NCBI RefSeq assembly: GCF_022899355.1 | Contig: NZ_JALJCK010000005.1 | Span: forward strand, 248,001 to 312,000 | DNA from: Shinella yambaruensis | Lineage (GTDB): Bacteria > Pseudomonadota > Alphaproteobacteria > Rhizobiales > Rhizobiaceae | Direction of reading: 5' to 3' | Length of the DNA stretch: 64,000 nucleotides | In this document: positions 8,898 through 18,233 of the stretch, in pieces | Numbering within the stretch: the first letter of the stretch is position 1 | How the letters are laid out: each line of letters opens with the position of its first letter | The notes under the pieces: model-generated | Told to the model about the DNA's origin: nothing | What the model saw: only the letters and a program-made list of their open reading frames with translations | Databases searched by the model: none | Position numbers and translations under genes: made by a program

Positions 8898-9125
8898 TCA
8901 GACGGCGAAGAGGAGGAGGAGAGCGATGAGCAGCGAGAAGATGCCCAGAGCTTCCGTAACGGCGAAGCCGAATACGAGACGGCCGAACTGGCTGTCAGCA
9001 GCAGACGGGTTGCGCAGAGCGCCGGCCAGGTAGTTGCCGAAGATGTTGCCGAGGCCGAGAGCCGTGCCGGCGAGACCGAACGTGGCAAGACCTGCGCCGA
9101 TGAACTTTGCTGCTTCCGCTTCCAT
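8898..9125 (-). CDS. atpE: F-type ATP synthase subunit c
   Basis: A 75-residue proteolipid that forms the rotor ring. It has two hydrophobic helices joined by a polar loop ([11 protein letters not shown]). The proton-carrying carboxylate is Glu58 in [10 protein letters not shown]. The first helix carries the small-residue pattern [19 protein letters not shown]. Length is standard. It lies 66 nt after atpB and is followed by the intercistronic hairpin. Confidence 0.97.
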   Translation of the reverse strand: MEAEAAKFIGAGLATFGLAGTALGLGNIFGNYLAGALRNPSAADSQFGRLVFGFAVTEALGIFSLLIALLLLFAV

Positions 9126-9191
9126 GTTGAACTCCTTGAATGGGTTGTTGCGGCTTATGAGCGGCGCCCGAGGGCGCCGACGACTGTTTCC

Positions 9192-9944
9192 TTAGTGACC
9201 ACCCGGATGCACGGCATCGTTGAGGTACATGCATGTCAGAACTGCGAAGACGTAGGCCTGCAGGAACGACACGAGGAATTCGAGACCGGTCAGGGCGACG
9301 GTCATGAGAAGGGGCAGGATCGCACCGGCGACACCGACGGCGCCGAGCGCGCCGAGCGAGGTGACGAAGCCGGCGAAGACCTTCAGCGTGATGTGACCCG
9401 CCAGCATGTTGGCGAAGAGACGGATCGACAGGCTGATCGGACGCGAGAGGAACGAGATGACCTCGATCGAGACGACCAGCGGCAGCAGCGCGCCGGGAAC
9501 GCCGGACGGCACGAAGAGCTTCAGGAAGCCGAAGCCGTGCTTGTAGAAACCGTAGACGACCACCGTGCCGATGACGAGGATGGCCAGGGCGAAGGTGACG
9601 ATGATCTGGCTGGTGACCGTGAAGAAATAGGGCACCATGCCGAGCAGGTTCGCCGTCAGCACGAACATGAAGAGCGAGAAGACCAGCGGGAAGAACTTCA
9701 TCCCGTGGCTGCCCGCCCCTTCCCGGAGCATCGAGGCGATGAACTCGTAGGACATTTCCGAGACCGACTGCATGCGGCTCGGAACGAGGCCGCGCTGGCC
9801 GGTCGTGAAGTAGAGGAAGCCCGCGGCGGCCGCGACGGTGGCGACCATGAAGAGCGAGGCGTTGGTGAACGAGAAATCGATGCCGCCGATTTCGATCGGA
9901 ACAATCTTGTTGACCAGGAACTGATGGGTCGGATCGTTTGCCAC
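9192..9944 (-). CDS. atpB: F-type ATP synthase subunit a
   Basis: A 250-residue integral membrane stator subunit that forms the proton half-channels against the c-ring. The essential arginine is Arg175 in [14 protein letters not shown], and the C-terminal helix pair contains [19 protein letters not shown]. About five to six membrane spans are visible. It follows atpI by 61 nt in the same operon. Length matches alphaproteobacterial AtpB. Confidence 0.97.
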   Translation of the reverse strand: MANDPTHQFLVNKIVPIEIGGIDFSFTNASLFMVATVAAAAGFLYFTTGQRGLVPSRMQSVSEMSYEFIASMLREGAGSHGMKFFPLVFSLFMFVLTANLLGMVPYFFTVTSQIIVTFALAILVIGTVVVYGFYKHGFGFLKLFVPSGVPGALLPLVVSIEVISFLSRPISLSIRLFANMLAGHITLKVFAGFVTSLGALGAVGVAGAILPLLMTVALTGLEFLVSFLQAYVFAVLTCMYLNDAVHPGGH

Positions 9945-10005
9945 CGTCTATCTCTCTCGCTTGCCCGCCTTGCGGCGGAAGTCACCCATGAATGGGACAA
10001 CGCCG

Positions 10006-10401
10006 TCAGGCGCCGTCCTTCGGTTTGGTCTCGTCCCGCCCGCTGCCGGCCTTGCCGGGCTCTCGCCCCGCCAGCCTGTCGACCGGATGGGGCGATGCCA
10101 CCATGCCAGCCGCGCGCATGACGTTCAGAACGCCGGCACCGAAGCCGAGGAGCAGAAGAACGATCATCCCCCACGGCCCTGTACCTGCAAAATGGTCCAA
10201 AAGATAGCCCAGAAGCGCCCCGACGATGACAGCAGCGACGAACTCGCTCGAGAGCTTCATGGCCACCGCGTAGCCCTTGCGGCTCTCCGATGCCCGTGCC
10301 TCGGCGGCTCTATCCGCCCCGTCGTCCTTGCGCCGTTCCGCGAGTTCCGCATCCAGGCGCTTCAGCCGGTCTTCCAGACTTTTCTTCTGTTCGTCGGCCA
10401 T
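10006..10401 (-). CDS. atpI: ATP synthase accessory protein AtpI
   Basis: A 131-residue protein with a charged N-terminal coiled segment (residues 1-45), then two membrane helices (EFVAAVIVGALLGYLLDHF and WGMIVLLLLGFGAGVLNVM) separated by a short Gly turn, then a basic tail. AtpI helps c-ring assembly and may carry Mg2+. The ATG at 10401 has GGGAG 7 nt upstream; the frame reaches 10449 without a better site. It is the first gene of the Fo operon. Confidence 0.9.
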   Translation of the reverse strand: MADEQKKSLEDRLKRLDAELAERRKDDGADRAAEARASESRKGYAVAMKLSSEFVAAVIVGALLGYLLDHFAGTGPWGMIVLLLLGFGAGVLNVMRAAGMVASPHPVDRLAGREPGKAGSGRDETKPKDGA

Positions 10402-10499
10402 GGCGTTCTCCCGTTTCGTTCCGCGGCGCTTTCGCCCCATTGCGGACATATTGAAGGCTAGGATTCAAGCCATATCCGACCCCTTTCGAAGTCGGGCGC

Positions 10500-10528
10500 A
10501 ACATAGTTTTAGGTGCCGGCATAGTCAA
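10500..10528 (-). promoter_or_regulatory. Likely sigma-70 promoter of the atpI-B-E-F'-F operon
   Basis: On the minus strand TTGACT (10523-10528) and TATGTT (10500-10505) are spaced by 17 nt, about 100 nt before the atpI start. The match to the housekeeping consensus is good. The remainder of 10402-10671 shows no gene. Confidence 0.65.
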
Positions 10529-10671
10529 GGCATGGCGAAGCTTTGCGCAGCAGCAAATATTATGAAATAAATCAATAGATTAGCCGGAATCACGCATCAG
10601 GCGCGACCGATCGTCCCGGGAATCGCGAAGGCTGTGGCGCGGACTCACCCCACCCCGCCCCTCAGCGCTCC

Positions 10672-11862
10672 TCAGCTCCAGCCGCCGCCATAGGTGCGGT
10701 AGAAGATGTGCTTGCCGATCTTGGCCACCCGCTTCATCGTGCGGCCCCAGGGCGGGTTCACATAGGTCGCGTGGTAGTGGGTGGACGAGCCGACGTCGTC
10801 GAACCAGATCTTTCCGGCGGTGACCGCCATGGCGATCTCCTTGGCGGTCTTCCAGTGCCAGGGCGAGAGGATCAGGTCGGGAATGCGGTCGCAGGCGAAG
10901 GAGAACTGGCAGCGGTTGCGCCAGTTTTCGTTCTGGTAGACGACGCCGCAGATGGTCTTCGGATAGGCGGGGTTGCGCACGCGGTTGAGAATGACCTGCG
11001 CGACGGCGGCCTGGCCCTTCAGCTCCTCGCCGCGCGCCTCGAAATAGATGCCTTCGGCAAGGCACTTCTGCTCCTTGGCGGTGAAGACCTCCGCCGGCAG
11101 CGGCGTGGCCGCCCAGGCATGATCGTCCGGCGAGATGTCGGGCACGAAGCGGCCGAGTTCCGTCTTCGGCTTGAGGATCGAATCGAAGGGCGATTCCCGG
11201 GCATAATCCGGCTCGACGCGGGCATAGGCGGTCGCCAGCACGTCGGCATTGTCATTGGTGACGAGGCTTGCGATGACGGGCGAGACGCCGGGATTCCTGC
11301 GCACCGGCTCCTTCTTGTAGAAGGCGGTGGCGATCTCGATTTCCTTGCCCTTGATCTGCGGCTTGGCGAAGGCCATGCGCTGGCCGGTGTCGAAGGCGGG
11401 CGAGAGCAGGAAGCTGGTGCGATCGAGGATCGAGCCGGCGGCAAAGCCCTTCGGCGGCGTCACCGGCAGGACGGCGACGATGCGGCCCTTCTTGTCGCGG
11501 CGGTTGACGCGGTCCTCGTCGGGAATGCCGCCCTTGCCCTTGTGCTCGCTGCGCAGCGCCGCCGTGACGCCGCCCGGCAGCTCCACACCCGCGCCGCTTT
11601 CGATGCCTCCGGTCGTCATGGCGTCGGCGAAGGCGATCTCGACCTCGTGGATCGAGCCGGCGGGCGAGCGGGTCAGCACCATGGTCTGGTTGCCGCCCTT
11701 GCGGTTGAGGCCGGCGAGATAGGTGGCAAGGTCCGTATGGGCGGCCGGCGTCGGAAAGGTGGCGACGAGACCGAGGCCGACGGCCAGGGGGATTTTCCAC
11801 TCCCGCTTCAGATAGGCGAGGAAGCGGCCGGCCGCCGCATGACGAATGCTACGCTCACGCAA
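10672..11862 (-). CDS. SleB-type cell wall hydrolase
   Basis: A protein of about 396 residues with a C-terminal Hydrolase_2/SleB domain of about 140 residues, recognised by AEGIYFEARGEELKGQAAVA, VILNRVRNPAYPKTICGVVY and the closing THYHATYVNPPW. It is probably a lytic transglycosylase-like peptidoglycan enzyme. An N-terminal membrane anchor or signal (IPLAVGLGLVATFPTPAA) precedes a long linker of unknown function. I chose the TTG at 11862 because GGAG lies 7 nt upstream; the frame runs up to an ATG at 12000, but the extra 46 residues are Arg-rich and unlike a leader. The start is uncertain. Confidence 0.82.
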   Translation of the reverse strand: MRERSIRHAAAGRFLAYLKREWKIPLAVGLGLVATFPTPAAHTDLATYLAGLNRKGGNQTMVLTRSPAGSIHEVEIAFADAMTTGGIESGAGVELPGGVTAALRSEHKGKGGIPDEDRVNRRDKKGRIVAVLPVTPPKGFAAGSILDRTSFLLSPAFDTGQRMAFAKPQIKGKEIEIATAFYKKEPVRRNPGVSPVIASLVTNDNADVLATAYARVEPDYARESPFDSILKPKTELGRFVPDISPDDHAWAATPLPAEVFTAKEQKCLAEGIYFEARGEELKGQAAVAQVILNRVRNPAYPKTICGVVYQNENWRNRCQFSFACDRIPDLILSPWHWKTAKEIAMAVTAGKIWFDDVGSSTHYHATYVNPPWGRTMKRVAKIGKHIFYRTYGGGWS

Positions 11863-11995
11863 CTTCTTACTCCGCACGCATGCGCAGGCGCGCCGCCATT
11901 GTCGATGGCGTGTCCTCCTGCCCGAAACTGACTGTATGGGAGCCCTTCCGCGCCGAAGCACGGGCCCGAAGCGGCTCGTTGTCAGGGTAAAATGA

Positions 11996-12024
11996 AGCAT
12001 TAACCTTGATGGTTGGTTAATGCT
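11996..12024. promoter_or_regulatory. Perfect 10-bp inverted repeat upstream of the SleB gene
   Basis: AGCATTAACC and GGTTAATGCT are exact reverse complements separated by 9 nt. The element lies between the kup stop and the SleB start, both on the minus strand. It contains two converging TTAACC motifs, which resemble CtrA half sites. A terminator is unlikely because no T-run follows. Confidence 0.5.
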
Positions 12025-12070
12025 GATAAACGGCTTTCGGGGAGGCGTTCACCTCCCCTTCACGTTTTCG

Positions 12071-13972
12071 TCAGATCACGACATGCGAGCCGAGCTCGAC
12101 CACGCGGTTGGTCGGCAGGCGGAAATAGTCGGACGGGTCGGTGGCGATGTTGGCGAGCGCGATGAAAAGCCGGTCCTGCCACATGGGCATGCCCGATTCG
12201 GCGTCGGGCACCAGCTTGCGGCGGCCGAGATAGAACGAGGTCGACATGATGTCGAACCTGTGCCCCGCTTTGCGCATCAGGCCGAGCGCCTGGGAAACGT
12301 TCTGCGTCTCCATGAAGCCGAAATGCATCTCGATGCGCGAGAACCGCTCGGAGATCTTCTCGACCGAGAACCGCTGGGCCGGAGCGACGCGCGGCGTGTT
12401 GGCGGTCTTGATCGTCAGGATGAAGTTGCGTTCGTGCAGGACGTGGTTGTGCTTGATGTTGTGCAGCAGCGCGGCGGGGGCGAAGTCCGGATCGCTGGTG
12501 AGGAAGATCGCCGTGCCGGTGACCTGCACCGGGGCATGCGCGCCGGGCCTTTCCACGGACTTGACGAAGGCGGGCAGCGGCACCTCGATGCGCCGGGTCT
12601 TTTCGCGCAGGATCCTCGTGCCGCGGGTCCAGGTCCACATCAGGACGACGACGGCGCCCGCGATCATGACCGGCACATAACCGCCGTCGACCACCTTGAG
12701 CAGGTTCGCGCCGAGGAAGGTGAGCTCGAGCAGGAAGAGCGGCAGCAGCGCCGCGGCGGCGGCAAGCGGCGTCCAGCGCCAGCGCCTGCGCAGGAACTCG
12801 AAGGCAAGCACGGTCGTCACCACCATCGCCCCGGTGACGGAAATGCCGTAGGCGGTCGCCAGCGCTTCCGAGGAACCGAAAATGAAGACGAGCAGCATGA
12901 CGCCGAAGAGCAGCACCGTGTTGACGCCCGGCAGATAGATCTGGCCGGTCTGGGTCTCGGACGTGTGGAAGATCTCCATGCGCGGCAGGAAACCGAGATG
13001 GATCGCCTGGCGCGTCAGCGAGAAGGCGCCGGTGATGACCGCCTGGCTGGCGATGATCGTCGCGAAGGTCGCAAGGATGACGACCGGCAGCAGCGCCCAT
13101 TTCGGGAACATCAGGAAGAACGGATTGGCGATCGTCTCGGGATGGGAAAGCACCAGCGCGCCCTGGCCGAGATAGTTCAGCGTCAGCGCCGGGAAGACCA
13201 GGCAGAACCAGGCCCACTGGATCGGCCGCCGGCCGAAATGGCCGAGGTCCGCATAGAGCGCCTCCGCCCCCGTCACCGTCAGGAAGACCGCCCCCAGCAC
13301 GACGAGGCCGACATAGCCTTCGTTATACATGAACAGCACGGCATAATACGGGTTGAAGGCGGCCAGGATGCCGAGGTCGTCGCTGATATGGCTGATGCCG
13401 CCGATGCCCATGACGATGAACCAGAGGGCGGTGATCGGGCCGAAGAACTTCGACACGGCGGCCGTGCCCCAGGACTGCACGGCAAACAGCATGACGAGGA
13501 TGACGACGGAGATCGGCACGATATAGTCGTCGAGCGTCGGCGTCACGAGCTTCAGGCCCTCGACGGCGGAAAGGACGGACAGCGCCGGCGTGATCATCGC
13601 ATCGCCGATGAAGAGCGCCGCGCCGGCCGCCCCCATGAAGAAGAGCACGGTGGCATGCCGGCCCGCGGTCTTCGTGAGAAGCGCCAGCAGGGAGAGCGTG
13701 CCGCCCTCGCCGTGGTTGTCGGCGCGCAGCAGGAAGAGCACGTATTTCAGCGTGACGATGACCGTCAGCGTCCAGATCATCAGCGAGATGAGGCCGACGA
13801 CCTCCTCGCGCACGAGTCCGTCGCCGGCGACCGGGCGCAGCGCCTCGCGCAGGGCATAGAGCGGGCTCGTGCCGATGTCGCCATAGACGACGCCGACGGA
13901 GCCGAGCGCGAGAAGGAACAGCGTGCGCGCCCTGCTGCGGGAATGCGGAGCGCCGGCGGCATGTGCTTGCAT
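12071..13972 (-). CDS. kup: Low-affinity potassium uptake protein Kup
   Basis: A 633-residue KUP/HAK/KT family K+:H+ symporter. The N-terminus contains the signature [20 protein letters not shown], followed by about 12 membrane helices up to residue ~440 (for example [20 protein letters not shown]), then a soluble C-terminal domain of about 190 residues. Length is normal. It begins 13 nt after the corA stop, so Mg2+ and K+ transport genes are probably cotranscribed. Confidence 0.95.
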   Translation of the reverse strand: MQAHAAGAPHSRSRARTLFLLALGSVGVVYGDIGTSPLYALREALRPVAGDGLVREEVVGLISLMIWTLTVIVTLKYVLFLLRADNHGEGGTLSLLALLTKTAGRHATVLFFMGAAGAALFIGDAMITPALSVLSAVEGLKLVTPTLDDYIVPISVVILVMLFAVQSWGTAAVSKFFGPITALWFIVMGIGGISHISDDLGILAAFNPYYAVLFMYNEGYVGLVVLGAVFLTVTGAEALYADLGHFGRRPIQWAWFCLVFPALTLNYLGQGALVLSHPETIANPFFLMFPKWALLPVVILATFATIIASQAVITGAFSLTRQAIHLGFLPRMEIFHTSETQTGQIYLPGVNTVLLFGVMLLVFIFGSSEALATAYGISVTGAMVVTTVLAFEFLRRRWRWTPLAAAAALLPLFLLELTFLGANLLKVVDGGYVPVMIAGAVVVLMWTWTRGTRILREKTRRIEVPLPAFVKSVERPGAHAPVQVTGTAIFLTSDPDFAPAALLHNIKHNHVLHERNFILTIKTANTPRVAPAQRFSVEKISERFSRIEMHFGFMETQNVSQALGLMRKAGHRFDIMSTSFYLGRRKLVPDAESGMPMWQDRLFIALANIATDPSDYFRLPTNRVVELGSHVVI

Positions 13973-13985
13973 GGGACGATCAGGC

Positions 13986-14969
13986 CTAGAGCCAGCCTTT
14001 CCAGCGGAAGAAGAAAAAGGGGAGGATCGCCGACAGCACCATGGCGGCCAGCGTCAGCGGATAGGCCGCGGGGATGTGCAGTTCCGGCATGAACTCGAAG
14101 TTCATGCCGTAAGTCGATGCGATCAGCGTCGGCGGCAGCAGCACGACGGAGGCGATCGAGAAGATCTTGATGATGGCGTTCTGCTCGAGGTTGATGAGGC
14201 CGAGCGAGGCATCGAGCAGGAAGGTGATGTTGCCGGCGACGAAATTGGCGTGCTCGGAGAGCGACTGTACGTCCCGCGTCACCGTGCGGCAGAGCTCCAG
14301 GCTCTCGCGATCGGACTGCAGCGCCGGCAGGCCATGCAGGAAGGTCAGGACACGCGAGAGCGACATCAGGCTGTCGCGCGTCTTGGCGACAAGGCGGTGG
14401 AGCGCGGAGACCTGCACGACGCGGTCCTCCAGATAGCGCGGCGGGCGGCGGCTCAGATGCCGCTTGTCGCCGAACACTTCGAGCGAAAGCTTGTCGGCGC
14501 GTGAAACCGCGATCTCGAGGATTTCGGCGGTGCGGTCGGCAATGGTTTCCAGAAGCCGCGTGATCATCACGATAGGCGTGCCGCAGCCGCCCGGAATGCG
14601 GTGCATCGCGCTCTTGAACAGGGAGAACGAACGCGGTTCGGCATAACGCACCGTCAGCAGCCGGTCTGGCGTGAGGATGAAGGCGACGTCGGTCAGGTGC
14701 GGCAGGTCGCTTTCCGCCTTCACCATCAGCGAAGCCGTCATGTAGGCCGCGTTGCCGTCCGTATAGAGCCGGCTCGACGGCTCGATGTCCTTCAGTTCGT
14801 CGCGCGTCGGCACGTCGATCGACAGGACCCGCTCGATCACGGCCTCGTCGTTGCGGGTGGGTTCGAGCAGATCGACCCAGACGGCGCCGGCAAGGGCCTC
14901 GGCGGCCGCAGAATCGGTTTCTGCCGGCAGGGCGCGCGCCTCGCCGTTGGGGCGGAAAACCGTGATCAC
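13986..14969 (-). CDS. corA: CorA-family magnesium transporter
   Basis: A protein of about 327 residues. The CorA signature YGMN is present in [13 protein letters not shown] between the two C-terminal membrane helices, and the large N-terminal cytoplasmic domain contains [12 protein letters not shown]. The family forms a pentameric Mg2+ (sometimes Co2+ or Ni2+) channel. I chose the GTG at 14969 (protein starts [10 protein letters not shown]) because homology begins there. A second GTG at 15002 is adjacent to an AGGAG but with too little spacing. Both remain possible. Confidence 0.92.
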   Translation of the reverse strand: MITVFRPNGEARALPAETDSAAAEALAGAVWVDLLEPTRNDEAVIERVLSIDVPTRDELKDIEPSSRLYTDGNAAYMTASLMVKAESDLPHLTDVAFILTPDRLLTVRYAEPRSFSLFKSAMHRIPGGCGTPIVMITRLLETIADRTAEILEIAVSRADKLSLEVFGDKRHLSRRPPRYLEDRVVQVSALHRLVAKTRDSLMSLSRVLTFLHGLPALQSDRESLELCRTVTRDVQSLSEHANFVAGNITFLLDASLGLINLEQNAIIKIFSIASVVLLPPTLIASTYGMNFEFMPELHIPAAYPLTLAAMVLSAILPFFFFRWKGWL

Positions 14970-15108
14970 CGGCGAATGGCTCCGGGGAGGACCATCGCTC
15001 ACACTCCTGACTGGACGCCACGCTTCAGCGGTCGGCCGCGCATATTGCGCGGCGCAACATAAAAAGCAAGGCCATGGCGGGCAACGCGCCGGGGCGCGAA
15101 AGGTTCGG

Positions 15109-16290
15109 CTATTCGAAGACGATCGCCGGCGCGCCGCGCGCGCCCTTGCCCTCGATCGCCTGGAGTTCCTGCCAGACGCGGGTGGCGATCGCGCGATAGG
15201 TCTTCGCCGCCGCGCCATCCGGATTGGAAACGACGACGGGCGTGCCGGCATCGGAGGTCTCGCGGATATCCATGGTCAGCGGCACCTCGCCGAGGAACGG
15301 CACGCCGATGCGCTCGGCCTCCTTGCGCGCGCCGCCATGGCCGAAGATGTCATAGCGGTTGCCGGTATCGGGCGCGATGAAATAGCTCATGTTCTCGACG
15401 ATGCCGAGCACCGGCACCTCGACCTTCGAGAACATGTTGAGGCCCTTGCGCGCATCGATGAGGGCAAGGTCCTGCGGGGTGGAGACGATGACGGCGCCGG
15501 CAAGCGGTACCTGCTGGGCCATGGTGAGCTGCGCATCGCCCGTGCCCGGAGGCATGTCGACGACGAGCACGTCGAGCTCACCCCAGGCGACCTCGCGCAG
15601 CATCTGCATCAGCGCCGACTGGATCATCGGCCCGCGCCAGATCATCGCCACCTCCTCGTCGACGAGGAAGCCCATGGACATGACCTTGATGCCGTAGTTC
15701 TCCATCGGCTTGATCGTGCGGCCTTCGAGCTGCTGCGGCCGGCCGGAGATCTTCAGGAGCCGCGGCATGGACGGGCCGTAGATATCGGCGTCGAGGATGC
15801 CGACGCGAAGGCCGTTCGCCTTCAGCGCCAGGGCGAGGTTGACGGAGGTGGTGGATTTTCCGACGCCTCCCTTGCCCGACGCGACGGCGATGATGGCGCC
15901 GACGCCGGGAATGCCGGACTTCGCGCGCTGCGGCGGCTGGCCGGGCGCAGCATGGGCATGGCCGGCATGGCCGTGCGCATCGCCGCGGCCGGGCGGCGGC
16001 GGGGTCGGCGCGCGGGCGGCGGCCGGGCCGGAAGCGGCGCGCTTGTCCGCTGTCAGCGCCACCATGGCGGCCTTGATGCCGGGGATTTCCTTGACGACGC
16101 GCTCGGCGGCGGCGCGCATCGGGTCGAGCTCGCGGGCGCGCTCGGCCGGCACGGTGATCGAGAAATAGGCTTTGCCGTCGGAGATGAAGACATCCGAGAC
16201 GAGGCCGAGGTCGACGATGTTGCCATCCATGTCCGGGCCGCGCACCGTGCGCAGCCGTTCCAGCACCTGTTCCTTGCTTACATCCGTCAT
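15109..16290 (-). CDS. apbC: Mrp/ApbC-family P-loop ATPase (Fe-S carrier) lacking the CxxC
   Basis: A 393-residue protein. An N-terminal MIP18/DUF59 domain (residues 1-90) leads into an Ala, Pro and His-rich linker with HGHAGHAHA, then a P-loop ATPase with the deviant Walker A SGKGGVGKSTTSVNLA. The family binds and transfers iron-sulfur clusters. The usual cluster cysteines CxxC after IVENMS are absent; the segment reads NMSYFIAPDTG. The His-rich linker might serve another metal. It lies in a minus-strand run between the LuxR pair and corA. Confidence 0.92.
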   Translation of the reverse strand: MTDVSKEQVLERLRTVRGPDMDGNIVDLGLVSDVFISDGKAYFSITVPAERARELDPMRAAAERVVKEIPGIKAAMVALTADKRAASGPAAARAPTPPPPGRGDAHGHAGHAHAAPGQPPQRAKSGIPGVGAIIAVASGKGGVGKSTTSVNLALALKANGLRVGILDADIYGPSMPRLLKISGRPQQLEGRTIKPMENYGIKVMSMGFLVDEEVAMIWRGPMIQSALMQMLREVAWGELDVLVVDMPPGTGDAQLTMAQQVPLAGAVIVSTPQDLALIDARKGLNMFSKVEVPVLGIVENMSYFIAPDTGNRYDIFGHGGARKEAERIGVPFLGEVPLTMDIRETSDAGTPVVVSNPDGAAAKTYRAIATRVWQELQAIEGKGARGAPAIVFE

Positions 16291-16405
16291 GAAACCCTCG
16301 ATCGACCCGTCGCGGCATCAGGCCGCGGCCCTTTTTTCCGTAGATAGTGCACGGAAAGGCGCTCGCCAAACGTTTTCGCCCGCGACCGAAAGCCCCGGCT
16401 CCCGC

Positions 16406-17149
16406 TCAGGCGATCAGCCCGCGGCGGATGGCCTTGACCACCGCCTGGGTGCGGTTAACCGCCTCCAGCTTGCGCGTGACCTGGTTGAGGTAGTGGTTCA
16501 CAGTATGCTCGGACAGGCCGAGGATTTCGGCGATCTCAAGGCTGGTCTTGCCCGCCGCGGTCCAGCTGAGGCACTGGATCTCGCGCTCGGTGAGCACGAC
16601 CTGGCCGGATTTCCAGGCCGCGCCGATCTCCGCGAGCCGGTTGAAGAGGTGGACGGAGATCATCTGCAGCATCAGCCGCTCGTCGCGGCCGAGTGTCGGG
16701 CTCTCGCCGCCCCAGACGACGGCGCCGCGATTGCCGAGCGCATCGTGCACGGGGAAAAAGTGGCCGGCCAGCATGCCGTGGCTGGTCATGGCGCCGACCA
16801 GCTCGGTGAAATCCAGCTGCTCGGAGGATTCGCCGATCCATTCCCGCATGTCATAGGAGAACGGCACGGTGGTAAGTCGTAGCTTACGGATACCGGCGCT
16901 GTGGCGAACCATGCGCAGCGCATCGTATTTTCCGAGGATTTCCTGCGGCCAGTTGCTGACGATGGAATAGGCCGACAGCTTCTCCGCCTCGAAGCCCGGC
17001 AGGTTGAAAACGATGAAAAATTTGAGCCCGTATTCCTCGCACTTGCGCCGCATATAGCGCACGATGTCGAACTGCGTTTCGAGAGCGGCGATCTCGCTGC
17101 CTTCGTCCCGTAGCTGGTTGTCGGTGCTGCTCGTTTCGTCAGCCGTCAT
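16406..17149 (-). CDS. LuxR-type regulator, solo, copy 1
   Basis: A 247-residue protein with an autoinducer-binding-like domain (about residues 20-165) and a C-terminal LuxR/FixJ helix-turn-helix (about 185-245) containing LTEREIQCLSWTAAGKTSLE and LSEHTVNHYLNQVTRKL. The ATG at 17149 follows GGGGG by three bases; upstream residues are not family-like. Aligned by eye to TraR, Tyr61 is kept (Tyr75) but Trp57 is Ile71 and Asp70 is Ser84. There is no luxI-type synthase nearby. It is a clear paralogue of the next gene, same length and orientation, with an 84-nt gap. Confidence 0.9.
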   Translation of the reverse strand: MTADETSSTDNQLRDEGSEIAALETQFDIVRYMRRKCEEYGLKFFIVFNLPGFEAEKLSAYSIVSNWPQEILGKYDALRMVRHSAGIRKLRLTTVPFSYDMREWIGESSEQLDFTELVGAMTSHGMLAGHFFPVHDALGNRGAVVWGGESPTLGRDERLMLQMISVHLFNRLAEIGAAWKSGQVVLTEREIQCLSWTAAGKTSLEIAEILGLSEHTVNHYLNQVTRKLEAVNRTQAVVKAIRRGLIA

Positions 17150-17233
17150 GGTCCCCCGCAATTTTGTTCTTAGCCTTGGGCATTTGGAGCGGAACCGCAC
17201 GCATTCCAGAAAGTCGCAAGGTTTTTTTATGCA

Positions 17234-17977
17234 TCAGTTCAAAAGCCCAGCGCGAATCGCCTTGGCGACCGCCTGGACCCGGTTGACGGCATCGAGCTTG
17301 CGCGTCGCCCGGTTGAGATAATGATTGACCGTATATTCCGAAAGGCCGAGGATTTCAGACATTTCCACGCTCGTCTTGCCGGCCGAGGCCCAGGACAGGC
17401 ACTCGATCTCGCGGCGCGAGAGCGAAACGTTCTGCCGGCGGCCGGCGCGCAGCTCGACGACTTCGGTGAAGATGAGGTTCGCGACCGCGTTGAGTTCGGC
17501 CATCTCACGCGGATTGAGCACGTCGCGCGTGCCGCCGAAGGCCAGCGCGCCGCGCAGGCCCACCGAATTGTGGGCCGGGAAATAGGCCCCGCGCGACAGG
17601 CCGTGCCGTTCGAAGAGGCTCGCCGCGATCGCCGCCTTGCCATCGGCCCTGCGCCGGTTCGTGCGGTCCGCATCATAGGTGAAGGGGTTGGTGCTCTGGC
17701 GCAGGCGCTCGATGACGGGGCTGCCGAAGATCAGGCCGGCATGGTCGTATGTCTTGAGCATCTCGTCCGGCCAGGACGTCAGCAGCACGTTGGAGGAGAA
17801 GTCGGTCGAGGTTTCCGACGGGACGTTGATCAGGAGGTAGCCGCGAAGGCCGTAGTGCTTGGCAAGGCTGTCCAGCGTCTCGGCGACGTCTTCCTGCGAG
17901 CCCAGCGTCGCCGGATCCGGGTCCCGCCGATGCCGGAACCGCGCAGACGCCGTATGAAATCGATCCGCCATATCCAT
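17234..17977 (-). CDS. LuxR-type regulator, solo, copy 2
   Basis: A 247-residue paralogue of the downstream regulator. The DNA-binding part is nearly the same (REIECLSWASAGKTSVEMSE, LSEYTVNHYLNRATRKLDAV) while the ligand domain has diverged. Against TraR by eye, Trp57 is Met73, Tyr61 is Tyr77, Asp70 is Ser86 and Pro71 is Pro87. Loss of the Trp and Asp that hold the lactone head argues against acyl-homoserine lactone as ligand. The 256 nt upstream (17978-18233) contain no gene and probably its promoter. Similar tandem solos next to apbC occur in Sinorhizobium as I recall. Confidence 0.9.
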   Translation of the reverse strand: MDMADRFHTASARFRHRRDPDPATLGSQEDVAETLDSLAKHYGLRGYLLINVPSETSTDFSSNVLLTSWPDEMLKTYDHAGLIFGSPVIERLRQSTNPFTYDADRTNRRRADGKAAIAASLFERHGLSRGAYFPAHNSVGLRGALAFGGTRDVLNPREMAELNAVANLIFTEVVELRAGRRQNVSLSRREIECLSWASAGKTSVEMSEILGLSEYTVNHYLNRATRKLDAVNRVQAVAKAIRAGLLN

Positions 17978-18233
17978 CTTCCTTCAGCACGCACGCGCCC
18001 CGTGCGGCAAAAATGCCGTCACAATGCACTGCTTGCTCCAGGAACCCCCGTATCCCAATGCAAGTATGTTCGATGAACCGCGCCTCAAGTCCGCGGCGAG
18101 CGACGCAACTCGTGAGCTGGTCGTGAGGGAAGCTAATGATGCCCCAACTCCACGTCCAGCGCGATTTTCTAATTTACCGTAAAATGGCGCCATAAGACAA
18201 CCATGCCATCATTTACGGGCCTTGCCTCTCGAC

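Noticed and set aside
8151..10121. 656-codon open frame antisense to the atp operon
   Set aside because: Shadow frame across four well-recognised genes.
12020..14092. 690-codon open frame antisense to kup
   Set aside because: Asp, Glu, Arg and His-rich shadow of a high-G+C gene with no fold-like pattern; kup is clear.
16306..16340. GC stem (CGCGGC-N5-GCCGCG) followed by six T on the plus strand between apbC and a LuxR gene
   Set aside because: Looks like an intrinsic terminator but there is no plus-strand gene to terminate; in the minus direction no T-run follows.
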